Shown here in pieces: positions 32,587 through 41,429 of a stretch of 64,000 nt of DNA. Source of the DNA: Chitinophaga sp. S165 (GTDB taxonomy: Bacteria; Bacteroidota; Bacteroidia; Chitinophagales; Chitinophagaceae); the NCBI RefSeq assembly GCF_003182155.1, contig NZ_QGTG01000011.1, forward strand, positions 39,307-103,306, in the 5' to 3' direction. Each line of letters opens with the position of its first letter. The first letter of the stretch is position 1. The notes under the pieces were generated by a model, which ran no database searches, was not told the DNA's origin, and was given only the letters and a program-made list of their open reading frames with translations. The translations under genes were made by a program, and so were the position numbers.

Positions 32587-33708
32587 ATGAACTATAATAT
32601 CTCCGTACGGTATATCTTTCTGTCCTTTATTTTATTTGCTGTATCCTGTTCTGAGCCGGAAAAGCCAGTCACAAAGGAAGAAGCTGCTAAAGTCGCTGCT
32701 TCGCTGGCACAAGCCGTTGCGCGTCATAGCGACAGCCGGTTTAACGAGCTGCTGGATGTGGACGCCATTGAAGAAAGGATCTTGGACCAGGCTGGTAAAA
32801 AGGTCGACCGGCAAATGGTGACACGGGGTATGAAAACGCTGAGATCTGGTGAATACGGTAAAGAAATCGTACGGAACATCGGCAACAAAGGGTCTTACGA
32901 GCTGGTAAAACAATACGAAAAGGACAACCATCAGCACTTGATTTTCCGCCTGTATAATGACCAGCTGAACTACCACGATCTATTGCTTATAAAAAAAGGG
33001 GATAAGGTCAGAATAGCAGACATTTTTATTTATACTACAGGAGAAAACTTAACCACCACAATAGCAGAATCACTGCGATATATAAATGAACAGGCAGATG
33101 CATCCGACGTACCTAAAGATATCCTCCCCAGGGTGCAGCTGATAAAAAAACATGTCAATACAAATAACTTTGAAGTTGCTGATAGTCTGTTTAAGACACT
33201 GCCCCCGATACTTACGGAGCAGAAACTCTATAAGATCATGTATATCCAAATTGCCAGTGGCCTGAGTAGTGACAAATACCTTTCTGCATTGAACAAGCTT
33301 CAGCAGGAATATCCGGATGCGCCCAATATGTACCTGCTTATGATCGACGCCTATTTCCTGAAGAAAGATTTCGACGGCGCAATGAGATCTGTTAATAGCC
33401 TGGACTCTCTTATCAATAAAGACGCCTTCCTGGATTACTACCGTGCATTGATCGCCAAAGAAAATATGGACAAGGCTCAAAAGCTGGTTTATCTGGAAAG
33501 ATTGCATAAAAACCTGCCCGCTTTTGACGCCGGTACATTGGAGCTCATCTTTGCCTATTTAGAAGACGAACAATGGGACAATGCAGTGCCGCTCACGTTA
33601 CAATACAGAAAAAGTAAAAAGGCCAATACAGAGGTCCTTGATATTTTGTACGGGAACTATCCTGTGTTTAAGAAGAAAGTTGACGCCGCCGCAGGTGCAG
33701 CATCTTAA
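32587..33708 (+). CDS. TPR-like lipoprotein of unknown function
   Basis: 373 residues. A lipoprotein signal ends at LFAVSC (Cys21). The first half is a mixed domain of unknown type; the second half (from about 190) looks like paired helices of tetratricopeptide type, for example LYKIMYIQIASGL, YLSALNKLQQEYPDAPNMYLLMIDAYFL. No catalytic motif is visible. It is 63 bp after the GH43 gene on the same strand, so co-transcription is possible. Similar proteins are common in Bacteroidota and generally uncharacterised. Confidence 0.8.
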   Translation: MNYNISVRYIFLSFILFAVSCSEPEKPVTKEEAAKVAASLAQAVARHSDSRFNELLDVDAIEERILDQAGKKVDRQMVTRGMKTLRSGEYGKEIVRNIGNKGSYELVKQYEKDNHQHLIFRLYNDQLNYHDLLLIKKGDKVRIADIFIYTTGENLTTTIAESLRYINEQADASDVPKDILPRVQLIKKHVNTNNFEVADSLFKTLPPILTEQKLYKIMYIQIASGLSSDKYLSALNKLQQEYPDAPNMYLLMIDAYFLKKDFDGAMRSVNSLDSLINKDAFLDYYRALIAKENMDKAQKLVYLERLHKNLPAFDAGTLELIFAYLEDEQWDNAVPLTLQYRKSKKANTEVLDILYGNYPVFKKKVDAAAGAAS

Positions 33709-33876
33709 TTCATCAATTCTATCCTTACCAGCCAACTGGCAAGGAGGGAACCCGATGCCACTGCTCTCATTTTTATACCCATATTCTCCGTTCTCCTGAA
33801 ATTGAGTGATGTGATTTTGTGATATTCCTGTAGATGATAGGGCTATCATAACTGTTAATACCAGTAATTTTTTCAT
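33598..33876 (-). CDS. Possible small secreted peptide, overlapping the lipoprotein gene end
   Basis: From the ATG at 33876 the frame encodes 92 residues starting with a good signal peptide (KKLLVLTVMIALSSTGISQ). The first 55 residues look coding-like; the last part overlaps the 3' end of the lipoprotein gene on the other strand and does not look natural, so the gene may be truncated or frameshifted near 33710. The remaining gap to 34063 holds nothing I can recognise. Confidence 0.35.
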   Translation of the reverse strand: MKKLLVLTVMIALSSTGISQNHITQFQENGEYGYKNESSGIGFPPCQLAGKDRIDELRCCTCGGVNFLLKHRIVPVQNIKDLCIGLFTFSVL

Positions 33877-34063
33877 AGGATATAAGTAAGTCTGCGAGGC
33901 TGAAATATACCTCGCCGTTAAAGAAAAGCTAGTGTAGGTAAAGCGCATCACTTCAGGATGTAAAGGCGCCCCTTTCCCCAGTTGATGGTTGAACGTACGA
34001 TTCAGACACATAAGTAGTTGTTTATGTATTGATAACAGACAGTACGAGGTCTTCTATTGTAAT

Positions 34064-34115
34064 AATGTTTATTTTAATGAACATTTCGGTATATTTGTCA
34101 ATAGTATTGAACATT
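34064..34115 (+). promoter_or_regulatory. hipBA promoter with AATGTT/AACATT operators
   Basis: AATGTT at 34064-34069 and AACATT at 34080-34085 form an inverted repeat with a 10-bp spacer; another AACATT (34110-34115) directly precedes the start codon. TATATTTG at 34090-34097 matches the -7 consensus and lies between them. Autoregulation by HipB through these sites is the expected arrangement; the -33 element is weak. Confidence 0.5.
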
Positions 34116-34454
34116 ATGAAAGAGTCTGTTACTATATTACCCAGGGCTCGCAAAGTGCTGCAACAAATGGGGGAAAACATCCATCTAGCCAGAAGAAGGC
34201 GAAAAATAAGTGTTCAGCAAGTGGCTGATAGAGCTGGCATAAGCCGGGCTACTCTTTGGCAAATCGAAAAAGGAGCACCTTCTGTTGCCATAGGCAATTA
34301 TTTTATGGTATTACTGGTACTAGGATTAGAAAAAGACTTCTTAAAACTGGCAGAGGATGATAAACTTGGTCGTAAACTGCAAGATGCAGGATTAGTGACC
34401 AAAAAACGAGCACCGAAGCGAGGTACAAAACAAACTGGAGAAGATGCAGAGTGA
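34116..34454 (+). CDS. hipB: HipB-like XRE-family antitoxin
   Basis: 112 residues from the ATG at 34116; the frame is open further upstream but the promoter lies there. The helix-turn-helix is at about 15-70, with ISVQQVADRAGISRATLWQIEKG. The C-terminal tail is basic (KKRAPKRGTK). It overlaps the following hipA gene by 11 bp, the standard layout of a type II HipBA module, in which HipB binds the operators and neutralises the HipA kinase. Confidence 0.88.
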   Translation: MKESVTILPRARKVLQQMGENIHLARRRRKISVQQVADRAGISRATLWQIEKGAPSVAIGNYFMVLLVLGLEKDFLKLAEDDKLGRKLQDAGLVTKKRAPKRGTKQTGEDAE

Positions 34455-35709
34455 TAAGACCATATATGTATATGCAGATTGGGAGGGGCTTACTGGAGCA
34501 CCTCTATTAATGGGCATGCTAAATAGCGTGCATAGCAAGGGTAAAGAGATTTTTTCCTTTGAATATACAGAAGCCTGGCTTGCATCTGGCAATGGCCAAA
34601 TATTAGACCCGGATCTTCAATTTTACGAAGGTCGTCAGTATAGTGGAGGCGATAAATTAAACTTTGGTCTGTTTCTCGATTCTTCACCCGATAGATGGGG
34701 CCGGGTATTAATGAAAAGGAGGGAAGCTATCGTTGCAAGGAAAGAAAATCGTAAACAGACTACATTGTTCGAATCCGATTATTTATTAGGCGTATACGAT
34801 GAACATCGCATTGGTGCATCGCGATTTAAATTAGATCCGACAGACAATTTTGTAAGCTGGGAGCAGGAATTTGCAGCGCCCCCCTGGACATCACTTCGGG
34901 AGCTTGAACAAGCCAGTCTTCAATTAGAACAAGATGATTTCGATGATGACGAGGCGCTAAAATGGTTAAACATGTTGATGGCGCCAGGATCATCCCTGGG
35001 TGGTGCCCGACCTAAAGCAAGTGTAAAAGACCCGAACGGTCATTTGTGGATTGCCAAATTTCCCAGCGGAAATGACATTGTTGATATTGGAGCATGGGAA
35101 GCAGTCGCTATGGAAATAGCTACAAATGCAGGGGTAAAGGTAGCGCCATTTAAAGCTCAGAAATTTTCTAATAAGCATCATACTTTTTTAAGTAGACGCT
35201 TTGATCGCAATACTAATGGAGGAAGAATTCATTTTGCATCAGCCATGACCATGCTTGGCTATACTGACGGTGCTGATTATACTACAGGTGTAAGCTATTT
35301 GGAATTGGCAGAATTCCTTATAAAAAATGGAGCGAATGTAAACAACGATCTGGAAGAACTTTTTCGCAGAATTGTTCTAAATGTATGTATAAAAAATACA
35401 GATGATCATTTACGCAATCATGGATTTCTATTAACGGACCGGGGTTGGACACTTTCTCCTGTATATGATGTTAATCCATTTCCTGATGGAACAGGGCTTA
35501 CACTAAATATTTCCGAAGAGGATAATTCGTTAGATCTGGATTTAGTGCGGTCAGTGTGTCCATATTTTCGGATATCTGCTCAGCAAGCTGAATCGATCAT
35601 CAAACAAGTATTAACCGCAGTCAAAAATTGGAGAACAGTCGCGCTACAAATGGGTCTGCCTAAACGGGAACAAGATTTAATGGAAAGAGCTTTTACAGAT
35701 CACATATAA
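34444..35709 (+). CDS. hipA: HipA-family serine/threonine kinase toxin
   Basis: 421 residues, about the length of full HipA proteins. The N-terminal Couple_hipA-type subdomain is followed by a P-loop-like GGARPK segment. The catalytic loop is NTDDHLRNHGF with Asp320 the likely catalytic base, and the metal-binding Asp342 is in SPVYDVNP. By analogy to E. coli HipA, which phosphorylates glutamyl-tRNA synthetase, it would slow translation and growth; the target here is unknown. All key residues look intact. It is downstream of and overlapping its antitoxin, and its terminator is shared with a tRNA gene. Confidence 0.92.
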   Translation: MQSDKTIYVYADWEGLTGAPLLMGMLNSVHSKGKEIFSFEYTEAWLASGNGQILDPDLQFYEGRQYSGGDKLNFGLFLDSSPDRWGRVLMKRREAIVARKENRKQTTLFESDYLLGVYDEHRIGASRFKLDPTDNFVSWEQEFAAPPWTSLRELEQASLQLEQDDFDDDEALKWLNMLMAPGSSLGGARPKASVKDPNGHLWIAKFPSGNDIVDIGAWEAVAMEIATNAGVKVAPFKAQKFSNKHHTFLSRRFDRNTNGGRIHFASAMTMLGYTDGADYTTGVSYLELAEFLIKNGANVNNDLEELFRRIVLNVCIKNTDDHLRNHGFLLTDRGWTLSPVYDVNPFPDGTGLTLNISEEDNSLDLDLVRSVCPYFRISAQQAESIIKQVLTAVKNWRTVALQMGLPKREQDLMERAFTDHI

Positions 35710-35744
35710 TCTAATAAGAGCTTAGTAAAACGATGTATAAAAAG

Positions 35745-35769
35745 AAAACCCGCCACTATGGCGGGTTTT
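35745..35769. terminator. Bidirectional terminator between hipA and tRNA-Arg
   Basis: AAAACCCGCC-ACTAT-GGCGGGTTTT, a 10-bp perfect stem with A and T tracts on both sides. It lies 35 bp after hipA and 11 bp past the 3' end of the minus-strand tRNA, so it can serve both. Confidence 0.9.
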
Positions 35770-35780
35770 GTCCTCTTTCG

Positions 35781-35854
35781 TGAACCGGATTGGATTCGAA
35801 CCAATGACCTGCTGCTTAGAAGGCAGCTGCTCTATCCAGCTGAGCTACCGGTCC
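35781..35854 (-). tRNA. tRNA-Arg(TCT)
   Basis: 74 nt on the minus strand folding as a cloverleaf. The acceptor GGACCGG pairs with CCGGTTC (one G-U), the D arm is GCTC/GAGC, the anticodon stem is GCTGC/GCAGC with loop CTTCTAA (anticodon TCT, reading AGA), and the T arm is ATTGG/CCAAT with TTCGAAT. The discriminator is A and CCA is not encoded. No second copy of its 3' end was noticed in the window. Confidence 0.96.
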
Positions 35855-35898
35855 GGATTCTCCAAATTTCCCTATATTTATCGTTTAATTTGGGAGTG

Positions 35899-35930
35899 CA
35901 AATCTATGGAAAATTCCCTTAATAATTCAA
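35899..35930 (-). promoter_or_regulatory. Promoter for tRNA-Arg
   Basis: On the minus strand TTG (35928-35930), a 21-bp spacer and TAGATTTG (35899-35906), an exact -7 match. Transcription would start near 35890, about 35 bases before the mature tRNA. Confidence 0.65.
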
Positions 35931-35952
35931 AATAATTCTAAAAATAGATTCT

Positions 35953-36624
35953 ATGGAGGTTAAAATCGAGCCTAGCTGGAAGGAAGTCCTGAAAGATGAG
36001 TTTCATAAAGCCTATTTCGAAAAGGTCGTAGTCGCCCTCAAACACGAAAAAGCTGCCGGACATACCGTTTATCCTCCCGGGAACCTGATATTCAACGCTT
36101 TTGAGAAAACCCCGTTCGACAAGGTAAAGGTAGTTTTATTAGGCCAGGACCCGTACCATAACCCCGGACAGGCCCACGGATTGTGCTTTTCCGTACAGGA
36201 TGGAGTTAAACCGCCGCCCTCCCTGGTAAACATCTACAAGGAAATGAAGGACGACCTGGGATTACCCATCCCTCCAGGTGGAAACCTGACAAAATGGGCG
36301 GAACATGGGGTACTGATGCTCAACGCTATGCTCACGGTAAGAGCCAATGAACCTGCTTCCCATAGCAAAATAGGGTGGGAGGACTTTACCAATTCTGTGA
36401 TCAAAAAGGTATCTGACCTGAAGAAAGATGTCGTTTTTATCCTCTGGGGACGTTTTGCCCAGGACAAACAGGTCCTGATAGACGCAACCAGACATCATAT
36501 ACTGAAAGCAGCCCACCCGTCACCGTTTAGTGCGGACAAGGGCTTCTTTGGCTGTAAACACTTTTCTAAAACGAACGAAATACTGTCAAAAGCCGGCATT
36601 GAACCGGTCGACTGGAGCCTGTAA
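35953..36624 (+). CDS. ung: Uracil-DNA glycosylase
   Basis: 223 residues, family 1 UDG. The water-activating loop is GQDPYHNPGQAHG (catalytic Asp66), the LNAMLTV strand follows, and the minor-groove intercalation loop is HPSPFS with catalytic His188. The enzyme removes uracil from DNA in base-excision repair. Length and all motifs are complete. It is a stand-alone gene between the tRNA and the delta-60-repeat protein, followed by a hairpin. Confidence 0.97.
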   Translation: MEVKIEPSWKEVLKDEFHKAYFEKVVVALKHEKAAGHTVYPPGNLIFNAFEKTPFDKVKVVLLGQDPYHNPGQAHGLCFSVQDGVKPPPSLVNIYKEMKDDLGLPIPPGGNLTKWAEHGVLMLNAMLTVRANEPASHSKIGWEDFTNSVIKKVSDLKKDVVFILWGRFAQDKQVLIDATRHHILKAAHPSPFSADKGFFGCKHFSKTNEILSKAGIEPVDWSL

Positions 36625-36631
36625 AGGAAAA

Positions 36632-36658
36632 TAACGGCCACCTGTGGGGTGGCCGTTA
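36632..36658 (+). terminator. Hairpin after ung
   Basis: TAACGGCCACC, loop TGTGG, then the exact reverse complement. It begins 8 bp after the ung stop but lacks a clear T-run on the + strand, so it is an 11-bp-stem terminator candidate. Confidence 0.65.
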
Positions 36659-36721
36659 CCTCACCTATGCCTTCTTGTATATAGGATATTTGCAATATCT
36701 TCGCGCCTTATCCTATATTCT

Positions 36722-39700
36722 ATGCATAAACGAAGCATTCTGATCCCATTCTTCATTTGTATAAGTATTTTTAAATGCTTCTCCCAGGCAGGTACTATCG
36801 ATTCTTCATTCGGTCAAAATGGTAAAATAACCGCCAACTTCGGATTCCCTTATTTTAGTATCAACGCCGGATGTATACAGCAGGACGGGAAAATCATAGT
36901 TGCCGGCAGCGTGTTGAACGAATCTTTAGATAATCTGCTGATACGCTTTCTACCGAACGGACAACTTGATAACTCATTCGGAAATGGTGGTATAGTCTAT
37001 ACTGATATCTTCGACGATGATGGAGTAAAAACAGTTATTTCATTACCTGATGGCAGTATCTTCACCGCAGGTTTCTCCGATGTACATGCTGGAAGCATCT
37101 GTAAATATCATGCAGATGGTACTGCCGATAACAGTTTTGGTGAGAACGGCAGAACGTATGTTGGAACCGCAGATGTCGGTTCGCAACCGGATATTAAGAT
37201 ACAGGCTGACGGTAAAATACTTTTTAGCGGCAACGATGGGTCTTTCAGGGTCCACAGACTTAAACCCAATGGCTATGAAGATTCTCCGTCGGAATTTCTC
37301 GGAACAATACCTGATTCTTATGGCAAACATGCATATGAAACTAACGCGCTGTTCCTGCAGGCAGATGGAAAGATAATCGCCAGTGGCATAAGGCACCTTG
37401 CCAGTTCATATGAAGCATTTATTATAAGACTTGATAGCAAAGGTATCATTGACACCAGCTTTGCAAACAAGGGGGTGGCAACCGGAAACATCTCTGCTGC
37501 GACATACGGCAGTGCATTGGTACATATGGATAATGAGGGCCGGTTTGTATTAACTGCAGTCAAAGTTATTGGTGAAGATGACACTGATACGATAGCGATA
37601 ATGAGATTTACCGCCGATGGTCAGAAAGACCTTACTTTTGGCGATAACGGCAGCAAAAACTTTGAGAGAATTACTAACAACATATGGTATCATAACTATG
37701 TGAAAAGTTCCCTGCAGGATAATAAAATTCTCCTGGCCGCTACTATACCCGGACAAAAAGGCCCCACACAATCCGCTGTACGACGGTTAAATGAAGATGG
37801 AACTATAGATGCCGCTTTCGGCGCCGGAGGAACAGCTATACCCTTACAGCTTCCGTTTATGAACGAAGCTGCTCTGGCGTTATCTCAGCCAGATAAAAAA
37901 ATAGTGGTTGTTGGATATGGCTTCGTAAACGGACGTTTCTCAGTGGTAATGACCCGGTTTCTTCCCGATGGAGCTCCCGACCTTAGTATGGGTACAAATG
38001 GCGTCGCATCCGTAGCAGTAGGTACCGGTATTTTGCACAATAGCGTTGCACAATGCGTAAAACCATTGGATGATGGTAAAATACTGGCGGCAGGATATGC
38101 CCGGAATGGCCCGGGCTTTAGTATCGTGCTTACCAGGTTTAACGCCGATGGCACTACTGACAACCAATTCGGCAATAACGGATATACTTATGAAAGCGTT
38201 AATGATATGAGCCTCTCATCAAGACTGGAGTTTGAATCGCTCGGCATTACAATGGCGATGGTTACAGATAAGAGTGGGAATATTTACATACCGGCGGGCT
38301 CTATCAACAGGTTCACAGGCGAGTCTGAAGTGATGCTTTTTAAGTTTACACCGGATGGAAAACCTGACCCCGAATTCGGTAACTACGGAAGAAGAGAGAT
38401 AAATATTCAGGAGCGAAAAAGTGAGCATCCCCTTGGCCTCGTACTACAATCTGATGGAAAGCCTGTAATAGCTGTTGATGTAGCAAGCGGAGTCGCATAT
38501 CACGGAGATCTTGATAATATAACGTATGAAGCGCTCATACGCCTGAATACCAATGGAACTATTGACAGTACATATGGCGTCAATGGTATTTACAGGGAAA
38601 TGCGGCTCAAAGAAACCGGAAATATGCACCAGGGGAATCAGTCTGCAAGACTTGCAATTCAGCCGGATGATAAAGTAATCTTAACTGGTAGTCTGGAAAA
38701 TGATCTCATAAGCAAATACGCCCTGGGAAGATATACAAAGAATGGTACACCCGATACAACTTTCAATGGCGGACGCCTGATGGCGGAATTTGACCTGGGT
38801 GGCGGTCGTGCTAGGATTTCGTCTGTCGCCGTACAACCCGACGGCAAAATATTAGCCGGCGGATTAGCAGATCTTACACAAATATGCGTTACGAGATATC
38901 TGGCAGATGGAAATTATGATGCTTCTTTTGGCAACAATGGAAAACATGTCGTAGCATCTTATTCAGATGTTGCCAACAATATTGTCCTGCAGCCGGATGG
39001 TAGAATACTGGCAATGGGTCGCAGAATAGAAGAGAGCTCACCGGTATTCGATAAGTCATACCCGCAGATACTCAGGCTTATATCCGATGGTACTCCCGAC
39101 ATAACATGGGGGTATGAAAAAGGCCTTCTTACCCTGGAAACTCCCCCTGATAACTTTATCGCCACCAGCTCACTGGCAATAGAAAAGGACGGACGGTTAT
39201 TACTGGCTGGCGCTACCCTTACCGACAATTTCGTCATTTATGCGCTCAGAAATGAAATGGTGTATTGTAACACACATATTGCTGATGCCGGCCCTGATAC
39301 TGTAATGTGCCGTGATAGTGGTACGAAGATCGGTCTGATCGGTGATAACCTTAATTTATATAGCTGGAGCCCGTCCTATGGCTTGAGCAACCCTGATATC
39401 GCGCAGCCTGTTGCAAACCCATATAGTGACTACAGTTACGTATTGACAGTTACCTATCCCGATGGCTGTAAGGCAAGCGATACAATGCTTGTAAAGGTAT
39501 TGGACAGGCCGGTTGCAACAGCTGGTCGCAGCTTTAGTATATGTGCCAGCGACAGCGTAACACTGGGAGGCAACAATACTGATACATATACATACTCCTG
39601 GACATCTTTACCTGCAGGACTTGTATCTTCCGCAGCCAGACCAGGCGTAAGACCTCCGGCTACTACCATGTACTATGTTTCAGTAAATAATGGGAAATGT

Positions 39701-40219
39701 TCAAGGACGGACAGCACCATCGTAGAAGTTGCCAATCTCACTACTCCCCGAATTGGCAGATATAATCTGGATTTGATAGTCTCAGGTATCGACGGCTCAG
39801 CAAGTTATAAATGGCAGGTAAAACAAAGTGATAATACATGGAGAGATGTTGGTACCGGTACAGTTTTCAGACCTGCGGCTGACGGTACTTACAGGGTAAT
39901 TGCTTCTGCTGGTGATTGCAGTAAAACCTCCGAACCATTCATCTTATCTCAGTCTGCAGCTCCAGCTGCAGATATGGTTAATCACCTGTATCCTAACCCT
40001 GCCACAAACGTATTCACACTCGAAGATATCAGTCTTTCCGAAAACTGGGAAACACTGGACGTCATTCCGTTGGCTGGTGGCCAGGTGTTGTTAACTTACG
40101 ACATAGCCGGAAAGACTGAAATCAATGTAGATATCAGCCGTCTCAATAAAGGTTATTATCTGGCAGTGCTGAAGCGAAAAGGAGGATCACCGGAAACAAT
40201 CAGATTTATGAAATTGTAA
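36722..40219 (+). CDS. Secreted delta-60-repeat protein with T9SS sorting domain
   Basis: 1165 residues from the ATG at 36722, chosen because it starts the signal peptide (LIPFFICISIFKCFSQA). Residues about 25-860 hold some thirteen delta-60 repeats, each ending in a D-x-x-FGxNGx motif (for example DSSFGQNG, DNSFGNGG, DASFGNNG), which form beta-propeller blades. Ig/PKD-like domains with paired cysteines follow. The last 80 residues, beginning LYPNPATNVFTLEDI, are a type A sorting signal for the type IX secretion system. It is expected at the cell surface or released. Function unknown; no enzyme motif was seen. Confidence 0.9.
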   Translation: MHKRSILIPFFICISIFKCFSQAGTIDSSFGQNGKITANFGFPYFSINAGCIQQDGKIIVAGSVLNESLDNLLIRFLPNGQLDNSFGNGGIVYTDIFDDDGVKTVISLPDGSIFTAGFSDVHAGSICKYHADGTADNSFGENGRTYVGTADVGSQPDIKIQADGKILFSGNDGSFRVHRLKPNGYEDSPSEFLGTIPDSYGKHAYETNALFLQADGKIIASGIRHLASSYEAFIIRLDSKGIIDTSFANKGVATGNISAATYGSALVHMDNEGRFVLTAVKVIGEDDTDTIAIMRFTADGQKDLTFGDNGSKNFERITNNIWYHNYVKSSLQDNKILLAATIPGQKGPTQSAVRRLNEDGTIDAAFGAGGTAIPLQLPFMNEAALALSQPDKKIVVVGYGFVNGRFSVVMTRFLPDGAPDLSMGTNGVASVAVGTGILHNSVAQCVKPLDDGKILAAGYARNGPGFSIVLTRFNADGTTDNQFGNNGYTYESVNDMSLSSRLEFESLGITMAMVTDKSGNIYIPAGSINRFTGESEVMLFKFTPDGKPDPEFGNYGRREINIQERKSEHPLGLVLQSDGKPVIAVDVASGVAYHGDLDNITYEALIRLNTNGTIDSTYGVNGIYREMRLKETGNMHQGNQSARLAIQPDDKVILTGSLENDLISKYALGRYTKNGTPDTTFNGGRLMAEFDLGGGRARISSVAVQPDGKILAGGLADLTQICVTRYLADGNYDASFGNNGKHVVASYSDVANNIVLQPDGRILAMGRRIEESSPVFDKSYPQILRLISDGTPDITWGYEKGLLTLETPPDNFIATSSLAIEKDGRLLLAGATLTDNFVIYALRNEMVYCNTHIADAGPDTVMCRDSGTKIGLIGDNLNLYSWSPSYGLSNPDIAQPVANPYSDYSYVLTVTYPDGCKASDTMLVKVLDRPVATAGRSFSICASDSVTLGGNNTDTYTYSWTSLPAGLVSSAARPGVRPPATTMYYVSVNNGKCSRTDSTIVEVANLTTPRIGRYNLDLIVSGIDGSASYKWQVKQSDNTWRDVGTGTVFRPAADGTYRVIASAGDCSKTSEPFILSQSAAPAADMVNHLYPNPATNVFTLEDISLSENWETLDVIPLAGGQVLLTYDIAGKTEINVDISRLNKGYYLAVLKRKGGSPETIRFMKL

Positions 40220-40233
40220 TAACATATAAGTTT

Positions 40234-40263
40234 AAGGGCTGACCAACCGGTCAGCCCTTTTTC
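40234..40263. terminator. Terminator between convergent genes
   Basis: AAGGGCTGACC-AACC-GGTCAGCCCTT followed by TTT on the + strand, and a short A/T tract on the other side. It separates the delta-60 protein gene from the convergent efflux operon. Confidence 0.85.
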
Positions 40264-40289
40264 TGTTTACGATCTGGTATAGCTAGGAG

Positions 40290-41417
40290 TTATTCTTCGT
40301 CACCACTATTTTTCATCTTCATCAGCAACGCATAAGCATTCCTGGTCACAACCCTGGTACTGGTATCAACCCCAGGGGCGGAGAACTGTTCCTGACCCTC
40401 ATGGATATTCCCCGGAGTAACCTGTACCATCTCAAAAGTGTGCTGCCCCTTATCAGCAAATACATAAAAGTTATTCTGCCAGCGAACGATCGCCGCTTCA
40501 CTAACAGTTAAGGCCGTGGCATTGTTTACCGCCACTTCCGCATTCATGAACATCCCTGGCAGGAGGGAGGCGTCAAACTGGTGGAAATGACAATGAACGG
40601 TAGCCATCCGGTCCTCGTCAAGGTTTTTGCTGATCAGCAGGATCTCGGCGGTATACTTTTTATCCGGATGCTCATTATTGTATGCAACCACCTTTTGCCC
40701 TACGGAAAGCTGGTTCACGTCTTTCTCGAACACACTTAAGGCCAGGTGAATGTCATTGGGATTTACTAATTCAAATAGTACATCCGTAGGAGCCGTGTAC
40801 TTGCCGATATTGACATTCACCTTGGATACAAACCCGCTGATAGGCGAAAGGATATTAACGCTCTTGGAGATGTTCGCGGCATTCAGGTGCTGCGGATTGA
40901 TCCCGATCAGCTCCAGTTTCCTGGCCAATGCCTGCATGGTGATCCGCTGACTCTCCATCTCTGCCTTACTCTGTTGAAGCACTTTATCGCTGCTGGCTTT
41001 ACTGGCGTTCAGTTCCTGCTGACGCTTGAACTCCGTATCTGCAAAGGTGAATTTCTCTTTAGCGAGGAGGTAATCCTGTTGCAGCTGGATGAACTGCATA
41101 TCTTCCAGCACGCCTAACACCTGTCCTTTACTGACGTGTGCACCCGGCAGCAGGTCTGTCCTTTTCAGATATCCGCCTAAGGGAAAACTCACGCTTACGG
41201 TACTCTGAGGAGGTACGTCGATTGTACCCTGCAGGCGCAGGGTACCGCTAACGGCCATAGTTGAGGGATAACCGGTTTCAATGCCGGCATTTTTTATCTG
41301 TTCACCGGTAAGCGTAACCACACTGCTATCGACAGATGCTTCTGCAGCCGGTTCCTCGGTGGTCTTATGGCTGTTACAGGCAACGAACAGAAGATATAAG
41401 AAAAGATATTGTCGCAT
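40290..41417 (-). CDS. RND efflux periplasmic adaptor (CusB/CzcB-like lipoprotein)
   Basis: 375 residues with a lipoprotein signal ending LLFVAC (Cys14). Barrel-sandwich halves flank a coiled coil: GYLKRTDLLPGAHVSKGQVLGVLED, then helices rich in Gln and Lys to about 180, then ILSPISGFVSKVNVNIGKY. A beta-barrel and a membrane-proximal domain follow. It bridges the inner-membrane pump and the outer-membrane channel of a metal exporter. It is the last gene of the minus-strand operon, 12 bp after the CusA-TolC gene. No metal-binding Met cluster is obvious near the N-terminus, so the metal cannot be named. Confidence 0.92.
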   Translation of the reverse strand: MRQYLFLYLLFVACNSHKTTEEPAAEASVDSSVVTLTGEQIKNAGIETGYPSTMAVSGTLRLQGTIDVPPQSTVSVSFPLGGYLKRTDLLPGAHVSKGQVLGVLEDMQFIQLQQDYLLAKEKFTFADTEFKRQQELNASKASSDKVLQQSKAEMESQRITMQALARKLELIGINPQHLNAANISKSVNILSPISGFVSKVNVNIGKYTAPTDVLFELVNPNDIHLALSVFEKDVNQLSVGQKVVAYNNEHPDKKYTAEILLISKNLDEDRMATVHCHFHQFDASLLPGMFMNAEVAVNNATALTVSEAAIVRWQNNFYVFADKGQHTFEMVQVTPGNIHEGQEQFSAPGVDTSTRVVTRNAYALLMKMKNSGDEE

Positions 41418-41429
41418 GTCTTGATTGAA

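Noticed and set aside
35781..35854. tRNA as an attachment site for an island inside this window
   Set aside because: No second copy of its 3' end and no integrase gene were seen between 16 and 36 kb.
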